This document shows, piece after piece, positions 8,963 through 15,135 of a stretch of 64,000 nt of DNA. The position numbers were made by a program, and so were the translations under genes. The notes beneath the pieces were generated by a model that had not been told where the DNA came from, made no database searches, and was given only the letters and a program-made list of their open reading frames with translations. Location: assembly GCA_017402445.1 (NCBI GenBank), contig JAFPME010000019.1, positions 53,215-117,214 of the forward strand, written 5' to 3'. This DNA comes from Prevotella sp. (lineage in GTDB: Bacteria; Bacteroidota; Bacteroidia; Bacteroidales; Bacteroidaceae). Position 1 is the first letter of the stretch; each line of letters begins with the position of its first letter.

Positions 8963-11900
8963 TTAGAAGTTCAGGTTCACACCAATGATACCAACAAATG
9001 GACGTGGGTAGATGTTGCCATCATAGCCACCATTGATTTCCGGGTCAAGACCCTTGTAGTCGGTGATGGTGAATACATTCTGAGCAGTCGCGTAGACACG
9101 TCCGCTGGCCTTCAGGCCGAACAGGCTGTCGAAAGAATAACCAAGAGTGATGTTGTCGCACTTCAGGAAAGATGCGTTCTGGATGTAGTAGTCGCTCAGG
9201 GCACCCTGAATGTTGGCTGTCTGCCAGTTCTTCGGACGTGTGATGTCCAGCACGTTGTGCCAGGCGTTGCCGATGAACAGCTGTGTCAGCGAAAGGTTGG
9301 AGTTTCCTGCCTCTACGCCATTGTACACATAGTTGTTGAAGCTTGCGCGCAGTGAGAATCCGAAATCCCACTTCTTGTACATCAGTTTTGAGGTGAAGCC
9401 CATCGTTACGTCGGGTGTACTCTTCTTGTAATAGTAGCGGTCGTCCTGATTGATGATGCCGTCTGCGTTGCGGTCTACATATTGACCGTCAATCGGCTGG
9501 CCGTTCACGTCGTAAACCTGCTGGTAGGTGTAGAAAGCCTCTACGGCATTGCCCACATGCCACGACTTGATACCGTCCGAACCAGAGTCACCAATGGCGA
9601 GTCCGCCGTGCAGAATCTTGTAGTCGTCTCCGCTGCTGGCCACCAGCTCGTCAATCTCGTTCTTGTTCCAAGTGAAGTTGTAGCCGATCTGCCAGTTCCA
9701 GTCTTTCGTCTGTACGGCGCGCCAAGTTGCAGCCACCTCGATACCGGTGTTGTGCAGCGAGCCGATGTTGCTGGTCACCTTGTTCGAGAAGTTGGTTCCC
9801 ACGGGAATCACAACCGTGTTGATCAGGTCCTTGGTCTTACGATGATAGAAGTCGAAGTTCAAGGTCAGACGGTCGTTCAGGATTCCGAAGTCCAAACCGG
9901 CATTCCATGTGGTGGTCTTCTCCCAAGTCAGTGCGTTGTTGTAGGCATCCGGACGATAGGTGCGGCCATCGCTGTTGAACAGCGGATAGTAAGCGCCCTG
10001 TTTGTTGGGTGTATATGTAGGAATATAAGTATAGTCGCCGATTCCTTCCTGCTGACCGGTGATACCCCAGCCTGCGCGCAGCTTCAGGTCAGAAAGCCAT
10101 TCGGCGTTCTTCAGGAACGCCTCGTTGTTGATTTTCCAAGCCAAGGCCACTGATGGGAACAGGCCCCACTGCTGGTTTTCGCCGCCGTTGCTGGTGATCC
10201 AGTTGAAGTGCGATGAACCGTCGGCACGCAGCGTTGCGGTGATCAGATAGCGGTCGAGCAGAGAGTAGTTCAGTCGTCCGAAGAACGAAACCAGATAGTT
10301 CTCCGTCTTGTAGAGCGTGGTTCCCTCGGAGGGCAGATACTCTTTGCCTGCCAGTGGGTTGCCGTCAGCGTCGACTTTCTGCGAAGTGGAGGGATAATAG
10401 CCCGTGTAGAAATAATCGTTTTTCTTGTGGAAGTGCTGCCACTCGTAGCCTGCCATGATGTCGAAATGATGAGCTTCGTTGAAGTCCTTCATGTACTGGG
10501 CATACATGTTGAGCGAGAGGTTGTAAGAGTCCTGCGTATTCCAGCCATAGTTACCATAATAATAGGTACCCGAACCGTAGGTATAAGGCGACTGTTCCTT
10601 GTTGCTCTTACCCGAGGAGATGTCCATACCGGCATTCAAGTGCAGGTGCAGGTCCTCGAAACCGTGAACCTTGTAGTCGAGTTCCAGGTTTCCGATCAAA
10701 GCCTTCGACTTTCCTTTGTCTGAGTAGTTGTTCAGAGCTGCAACAGGGTTGCCCGTAGCGTAAGTGTTGATGTTGGTTGTCCATGCCGAATCTTGCCAGT
10801 CGGCAGTACTTCCCCACTGCCAGTAGCCGCCGAAACCGTTGTTGGGATTCGAATCGTAGACAGGCTTCGTGGGATCCATGAACAGTGCACCGCCGATGGC
10901 CGAGCCGCTGTTGGCGTAGGTTGTCTTCGAATACATTCCCTTGGCGTTCAGGTTGACGGTCAGGTGGTCTTCAAAGAATGTCGGCGACAGGTTGATGCTG
11001 GCCGTGTAGCGCTGGTAGTTGCTGGTCTTCACCACACCGTTTTGGTCGGTATAGCCGAGGCTCACGCGGTAAGGCATGTTCTTGAAGCCGCCGCTGACGG
11101 TGATGTTATGGTCAGTGCTGATGGCCGTGCGGTAGATTTCGTCTTGCCAGTCAGTGTCGGCGAACAGGTGATTGCCGTTTGCATCGTAGTAGCCCAGATG
11201 TGTGTAATAGTCGCTTTCCAGGTATTCCTGCTCGGAGATGCCTTTTTGCTTCATGACCATATCCTTGACAAACGACTGGAATTCGGAAGAGTTCATCACG
11301 TCCATCTTGTTACGGACAGCACTTACCGAAACGTTGCCGTTGTAGGAGATGCTGGGCTTGGCGCCCTTGCGGCCCTTCTTCGTCGTGATGATGATCACAC
11401 CGTTAGAAGCACGGCTACCGTAAATGGCAGTAGCCGAAGCGTCCTTCAGCACGGTGAACGACTCGATGTCGTTCGGGTTGACCAGAGAAAGGGGGTTCGA
11501 GGCGCCCTGCAGACCGTAGTTGTCCATGGCCAGACCGTCGATGACAATCAGCGGGTCGTTGGATGCGTTGAGCGACGAGCCGCCACGGATGCGGATTGTG
11601 GCACCGCCACCCGGCTCACCGCCGTTGTTGACGATGTTCACACCGGCCACCTTGCCCTGCAAGGCATCCTGTGCGCTCGTAATCAGACCGTGGTTCATCT
11701 CGTCGGGCTTGATGGCCGTGACCGAACCGGTCAAGTCGTTCTTCTTGGCGCGGCCGTAACCGATGACCACCACGTTCTCCAGCGTCTGAGTGTCGTCCTG
11801 CAACGTCACTGTTACATTAGAGGCAGCATTGACGACAGCTTCTTGGTAGCCGATATAGCTCACCGTGATCTTGTCGCCCTGATTAGCTTTGATAACGAAG

Positions 11901-12097
11901 TTACCGTCGAAATCGGTAATTGCTCCCGCCGCCTGTCCAACGACACGCACGGTAGCGCCGATAATGGGTTCGCCGGTAGCATCCTTCACATGGCCGTTCA
12001 CAGTGATTTGCTGTGCGAAGGCCGAGGCTGAAAGGATGATCCCACATAGGAGTGCGAGCATCCTTAAAGGCAGTTTGAATTTTACCTGCTTCATCAT
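8963..12097 (-). CDS. susC: SusC-family TonB-dependent starch/maltooligosaccharide transporter
   Basis: Outer-membrane barrel that imports maltooligosaccharides using TonB energy. I start it at the ATG at 12097 (a second ATG follows at 12094) because this gives a standard signal peptide ending ASAFAQ. An in-frame ATG at 12160 would add 21 charged, non-signal-like residues. Domains in order: signal 1-29, carboxypeptidase-like regulatory domain (ITVNGHVKDATGEPIIGAT..., about 30-105), plug domain with the SusC hallmark SRASNGVIIITTKKG, then a beta-barrel ending in GVNLNF. The length (about 1044) is normal. It is the first gene of the leftward susC-D-E-F operon. The promoter is a TACTTTTG box at 12193-12200 with a TTTG at 12223-12226, preceded by a LacI-type operator. 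Confidence 0.94.
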   Translation of the reverse strand: MMKQVKFKLPLRMLALLCGIILSASAFAQQITVNGHVKDATGEPIIGATVRVVGQAAGAITDFDGNFVIKANQGDKITVSYIGYQEAVVNAASNVTVTLQDDTQTLENVVVIGYGRAKKNDLTGSVTAIKPDEMNHGLITSAQDALQGKVAGVNIVNNGGEPGGGATIRIRGGSSLNASNDPLIVIDGLAMDNYGLQGASNPLSLVNPNDIESFTVLKDASATAIYGSRASNGVIIITTKKGRKGAKPSISYNGNVSVSAVRNKMDVMNSSEFQSFVKDMVMKQKGISEQEYLESDYYTHLGYYDANGNHLFADTDWQDEIYRTAISTDHNITVSGGFKNMPYRVSLGYTDQNGVVKTSNYQRYTASINLSPTFFEDHLTVNLNAKGMYSKTTYANSGSAIGGALFMDPTKPVYDSNPNNGFGGYWQWGSTADWQDSAWTTNINTYATGNPVAALNNYSDKGKSKALIGNLELDYKVHGFEDLHLHLNAGMDISSGKSNKEQSPYTYGSGTYYYGNYGWNTQDSYNLSLNMYAQYMKDFNEAHHFDIMAGYEWQHFHKKNDYFYTGYYPSTSQKVDADGNPLAGKEYLPSEGTTLYKTENYLVSFFGRLNYSLLDRYLITATLRADGSSHFNWITSNGGENQQWGLFPSVALAWKINNEAFLKNAEWLSDLKLRAGWGITGQQEGIGDYTYIPTYTPNKQGAYYPLFNSDGRTYRPDAYNNALTWEKTTTWNAGLDFGILNDRLTLNFDFYHRKTKDLINTVVIPVGTNFSNKVTSNIGSLHNTGIEVAATWRAVQTKDWNWQIGYNFTWNKNEIDELVASSGDDYKILHGGLAIGDSGSDGIKSWHVGNAVEAFYTYQQVYDVNGQPIDGQYVDRNADGIINQDDRYYYKKSTPDVTMGFTSKLMYKKWDFGFSLRASFNNYVYNGVEAGNSNLSLTQLFIGNAWHNVLDITRPKNWQTANIQGALSDYYIQNASFLKCDNITLGYSFDSLFGLKASGRVYATAQNVFTITDYKGLDPEINGGYDGNIYPRPFVGIIGVNLNF

Positions 12098-12192
12098 TTT
12101 TAATTGTTTAAAGTTAGTTATTATTTCGTTATTCTTGCTTGTCAAAGCTTCGTTGACCATTGCCGCAAGGCAAGTCTTCCATTTTCTGGTTG

Positions 12193-12226
12193 CAAAAGTA
12201 ATACATATTTAATTAGGTTGTTCAAA
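12193..12226 (-). promoter_or_regulatory. susC promoter (-33 TTTG, -7 TACTTTTG)
   Basis: On the minus strand, TTTG (12226-12223) and TACTTTTG (12200-12193) are separated by 22 bp, close to the Bacteroidetes consensus spacing. The expected transcript start is near 12187, giving a leader of about 90 nt before the 12097 ATG. Confidence 0.65.
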
Positions 12227-12255
12227 AAATTGAGCTAAATCAATGTTCTGCCATG

Positions 12256-12269
12256 TGCAAACGTTTGCA
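12256..12269. promoter_or_regulatory. LacI-family operator between susC and lacI
   Basis: Perfect 14-bp palindrome TGCAAACGTTTGCA with the central CG typical of LacI/GalR operators. Its centre (12262.5) is exactly 62.5 bp from the upstream edge of both the susC and the lacI -7 boxes. A second, 16-bp copy lies before malQ. Confidence 0.85.
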
Positions 12270-12324
12270 TCTATAAAATAATATTAATAAATTTGTACAC
12301 GCATGCACACATTCATATTTTACT

Positions 12325-12332
12325 TATCTTTG
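12325..12332 (+). promoter_or_regulatory. lacI-family gene -7 box (TATCTTTG)
   Basis: Matches TAnnTTTG and lies 20 bp before the ATG at 12352, so the leader would be short (about 12 nt). No TTTG is found at the usual -33 distance, which fits a promoter needing an activator. Confidence 0.6.
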
Positions 12333-12351
12333 CAACGCAAACGCTAACAAC

Positions 12352-13380
12352 ATGAACGAGAAACAGAACATCACGATGAAGGATATTGCCCGCGAGCTGG
12401 GCGTCAGCGTGGCCACAGTCAGCAGGGCGCTGAAAGACAGCCCGCGCATCAGCGAGGAACAGCGCGAGCGAATCAAGCAATATGCCCGCGAGCACAATTT
12501 CTATCCGAACGTGTTGGCCGAGAGTCTGCGCCACAGTCGCGTTGCCCCGCAGAAGGTCATCGGCGTCATCATCCCGCAGATTGCGCACTACTACTTCTCG
12601 ACCATTCTCTCAGGCATCGAGGAGCAGGCTGTCGTCCGCGGATACCGCATCATGGTGGCCCAGAGCGAAGAGCGCTACGAGCGCGAACGGCGCATCTGTG
12701 AGTCTTTCCTGCAGAACCGGGTCTGCGGCGTCATCGTGTCGCAAGCCAAGGACACCCGCGAGTACGGACACTTCCAGAAACTGCTCGACTCGGGTGTACC
12801 GCTCGTATTCTACGACCGCATCTGTACCGGCATCAACACCAACCGAGTGGTCGTGGACGACTACATGGGCGCCTTCACCGCCGTCTCGCACCTCATCGAA
12901 ACCGGTTGCAGGCGCATCGCCTTCTACGGGTCGCCCATGCAGCTGGAGATTTCAAAAAACCGGTTCAACGGATACCACGATGCCATCGTCAAGCATGGGC
13001 TGGAATACGACAGCACGCTGCAGTACACGTGCGACAACCGGGCCGATGCCGAAGAACTGACCCCCCATGTGCTGCGCCGCGATGACCGTCCCGACGCCTT
13101 CTTCGCCGTCAATGACGACACGGCCATCGGTATTCTCTATACGGCCAAGCGCATGGGATTCAACGTGCCGAACGACATCTCCGTCTGCGGATTCACCAAC
13201 GGCGAGCGCGCCATTGCCTGCGAACCCATGCTGACCACCGTCGAACAGCGCGGCCACATGGTGGGCGAAGAGGCGGTGGACATCCTCGTCAACCACGTAG
13301 AAGGCATCACGCCCATGGACAAGGTGGACAAGCGAGTGGTGCGGACGCGCCTCGTGGTGCGTGGAACCACGCGGCACTGA
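12352..13380 (+). CDS. LacI-family transcriptional regulator of the starch locus
   Basis: A DNA-binding regulator with an N-terminal LacI helix-turn-helix (MKDIARELGVSVATVSRAL, about residues 9-27) and hinge (PNVLAESLRHSR), followed by a periplasmic-binding-protein-like sensor domain (about 63-340, starting KVIGVIIPQI). At 342 residues it is full length. It is divergent from susC and is followed 36 bp later by the maltose-type MFS gene, probably in one transcript. The palindromes at 12256-12269 and 15032-15047 are the obvious targets. Because both lie upstream of the core promoters rather than over them, an activator role is more likely than simple repression; this is inference. The ligand is probably maltose or a maltooligosaccharide. 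Confidence 0.92.
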   Translation: MNEKQNITMKDIARELGVSVATVSRALKDSPRISEEQRERIKQYAREHNFYPNVLAESLRHSRVAPQKVIGVIIPQIAHYYFSTILSGIEEQAVVRGYRIMVAQSEERYERERRICESFLQNRVCGVIVSQAKDTREYGHFQKLLDSGVPLVFYDRICTGINTNRVVVDDYMGAFTAVSHLIETGCRRIAFYGSPMQLEISKNRFNGYHDAIVKHGLEYDSTLQYTCDNRADAEELTPHVLRRDDRPDAFFAVNDDTAIGILYTAKRMGFNVPNDISVCGFTNGERAIACEPMLTTVEQRGHMVGEEAVDILVNHVEGITPMDKVDKRVVRTRLVVRGTTRH

Positions 13381-13416
13381 ACAACGAAAAAGTATCAATT
13401 CAAAACATAAAAGACT

Positions 13417-14772
13417 ATGAAAAAGAAACCGAATTTATCGTTCTGGTCCCTGTGGAACCTCTCCTTTGGGTTCTTCGGCGTGCAGATTGCATACGCACTG
13501 CAGAGCGGAAACATCTCAAGAATCTTCCGCACGCTCGGGGCTGATCCCCACTCGCTGAGCTTTTTCTGGATACTGCCGCCGCTCATGGGCATCCTTGTGC
13601 AGCCCGTCGTAGGCACGCTCAGCGACCGCACCTGGACCCGTTGGGGCCGCCGCATTCCTTATCTGTTCATCGGAGCCGCCGTGGCCGTGGCCGTGATGTG
13701 CCTGCTGCCCAACTCGGGCTCGTTCGGCATGCAGTCGGTCAACACCGTCCTCATCTTCGGCATCGTTGCACTGATGTTGCTCGACACGAGCATCAACATG
13801 GCCATGCAGCCGTTCAAGATGCTCGTCGGCGACATGGTGAACGAGGAGCAGAAGGCAAAAGCCTACAGCATCCAGTCGTTCCTCTGCAACGCCGGTTCCG
13901 TGGTGGGCTTCCTCTTCCCCTACATCTTCGCCGCCGTAGGCATAGCCAACGTGGCCGCACCGGGCATTGTGCCACCCTCGGTCGTGTGGTCGTTCTACAT
14001 CGGTGCGCTCATTCTCATCCTCTGTGTCGTCTACACGACCTTCAAGGTGAAGGAATGGCCGCCGAAAGAGTATGCAGAGTACAACGGTGATGGTTCTTCC
14101 GATGCTGCCGATGCTACATCCCCCTCGGGGGCTTTGAAGGCCGACGCCTCCTCGGGCGACTCGGATGCCAACTGGATCACCCTGCTGAAGAACGCACCCT
14201 CCACGTTCTGGAAGGTGGGACTCGTGCAGTTCTTCTGCTGGGCTGCCCTGCTCTACATGTGGACCTACGTGGTCGACGCCGTGGCCGAGACCGTATGGAA
14301 CGAGACCGACGCCGCCTCCGAGGCTTATCAAGTGGCTGGCAACTGGACGGGCGTGCTCTACGCCATTCAGGCCATGGGCAGCGTGGTCTGGGCTACAGTC
14401 CTTCCACGCTTCAAGAACACGAAGCTGGCCTACGCCGTCAGCCTTGCGCTCGGCGGACTGGGCTTTGCGCTCATCCCCTTCTGCCCCGGTCAGTTCCTGC
14501 AAATCGTTCCCTTCCTGCTCATCGGATGCGCTTGGGCTGCCATGCTCGCCATGCCTTTCACCTTTGTTACCAATGCTTTGCAGGGCTATGGGCACATGGG
14601 CGCCTACCTGGGCCTGTTCAACGGAACCATCTGCCTGCCCCAGATCATTGCTGCCATCTGCGGCGGAACGATACTGAATCTTGTCGGCGGACATCCGTCA
14701 ACGATGATGATTGTATCAGGCATCCTCCTTGTCGCCGGCGCGTTCTGCGTGTCGTTCATCAAGGAAAAGTAG
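13417..14772 (+). CDS. MFS sugar transporter, maltose/GPH (SLC45-like) type
   Basis: Inner-membrane carrier expected to import maltose or short maltodextrins from the periplasm. It has about twelve hydrophobic segments across 451 residues and the MFS loop signature SDRTWTRWGRRIPYLF after the second segment. The N-terminal block LSFWSLWNLSFGFFGVQIAY is characteristic of the SLC45/GPH sugar carriers that sit in Bacteroidales starch loci. The central cytoplasmic loop (about 225-245) is low complexity (SPSGALKADASSGDSD) and carries a CCCCCTCGGGGG palindrome at the DNA level (14120-14131). It follows the LacI gene by 36 bp and is probably co-transcribed. Confidence 0.88.
   Translation: MKKKPNLSFWSLWNLSFGFFGVQIAYALQSGNISRIFRTLGADPHSLSFFWILPPLMGILVQPVVGTLSDRTWTRWGRRIPYLFIGAAVAVAVMCLLPNSGSFGMQSVNTVLIFGIVALMLLDTSINMAMQPFKMLVGDMVNEEQKAKAYSIQSFLCNAGSVVGFLFPYIFAAVGIANVAAPGIVPPSVVWSFYIGALILILCVVYTTFKVKEWPPKEYAEYNGDGSSDAADATSPSGALKADASSGDSDANWITLLKNAPSTFWKVGLVQFFCWAALLYMWTYVVDAVAETVWNETDAASEAYQVAGNWTGVLYAIQAMGSVVWATVLPRFKNTKLAYAVSLALGGLGFALIPFCPGQFLQIVPFLLIGCAWAAMLAMPFTFVTNALQGYGHMGAYLGLFNGTICLPQIIAAICGGTILNLVGGHPSTMMIVSGILLVAGAFCVSFIKEK
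14120..14131. repeat. CCCCCTCGGGGG palindrome inside the MFS gene
   Basis: A 12-bp GC palindrome with one central mismatch pair, in frame, coding for the SPSG part of the central loop. The same core recurs inside the pullulanase gene at 21105-21116. Confidence 0.5.
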
Positions 14773-14852
14773 CAAGAAAAAGTGCCCGACGGCCCTTTCC
14801 CGCATGCCCGACGAACGGATTTGACTTGTCGGAGCGCTGTTTCTCAGAAGAC

Positions 14853-14940
14853 ATATCACTGAATTTGCCGACCAAAATCACTGAGATTGCCAATCAATCT
14901 CAGTGATTTTGCTTTGCAATTTCACTGAGATGGCAACACA
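14853..14940. repeat. Four-unit 22-bp palindrome array, copy 1
   Basis: Four tandem units of exactly 22 bp start at 14853, 14875, 14897 and 14919. Each carries a version of TCACTGA flanked by AT-rich arms ending in TTGC or TGGC. The idealised unit is a 19-bp palindrome GCAATTTCACTGAAATTGC plus a 3-bp linker. The array begins 81 bp after the MFS stop. A second array at 30086-30173 matches it unit by unit. Confidence 0.85.
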
Positions 14941-15031
14941 AAAGCATTTCCCTGACAACAGAAAAAGGCTGCTATGGCGGCGTGCCGGAGCCCTTTTGAC
15001 AACAAACTGAAGGCTTTTCGGCAACGAAAAG

Positions 15032-15047
15032 ATGCAAACGTTTGCAT
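15032..15047. promoter_or_regulatory. LacI-family operator before malQ
   Basis: Perfect 16-bp palindrome ATGCAAACGTTTGCAT, the extended form of the susC-lacI operator. Its centre (15039.5) is 62.5 bp upstream of the TAACTTCG box at 15102. Confidence 0.85.
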
Positions 15048-15101
15048 AGGTTTTTGCGCCCTTATCCGTACCTTTCGGTGACAATCAATCGAAGAAATGT
15101 G

Positions 15102-15109
15102 TAACTTCG
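15102..15109 (+). promoter_or_regulatory. malQ -7 box (TAACTTCG)
   Basis: Seven of eight bases match the TAACTTTG form of the -7 box, 27 bp before the malQ ATG. There is no good -33 element. The fixed distance to the operator supports it as the functional promoter. Confidence 0.6.
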
Positions 15110-15135
15110 CAGCAAAAACCTAAATAAAACAATCT

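Larger units (their letters stand above)
14773..15135. other. Intergenic region between MFS gene and malQ
   Basis: This 363-bp stretch holds a four-unit 22-bp palindrome array (14853-14940), the malQ operator (15032-15047) and the malQ -7 box (15102-15109). No gene is supported. Confidence 0.7.

Noticed and set aside
12098-12160. Upstream start for SusC
   Set aside because: The added 21 residues would place a charged segment before the signal peptide; the ATG at 12097 fits better.
14853-14940. 22-bp arrays as CRISPR
   Set aside because: The whole repeat period is 22 bp, with linkers of 3-7 bp, so there is no room for spacers, and no cas gene is present.
15069-15076. TACCTTTC as the malQ -7 box
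   Set aside because: It would place the operator only about 30 bp away, unlike the constant 62.5 bp at the other sites; TAACTTCG at 15102 fits the rule.
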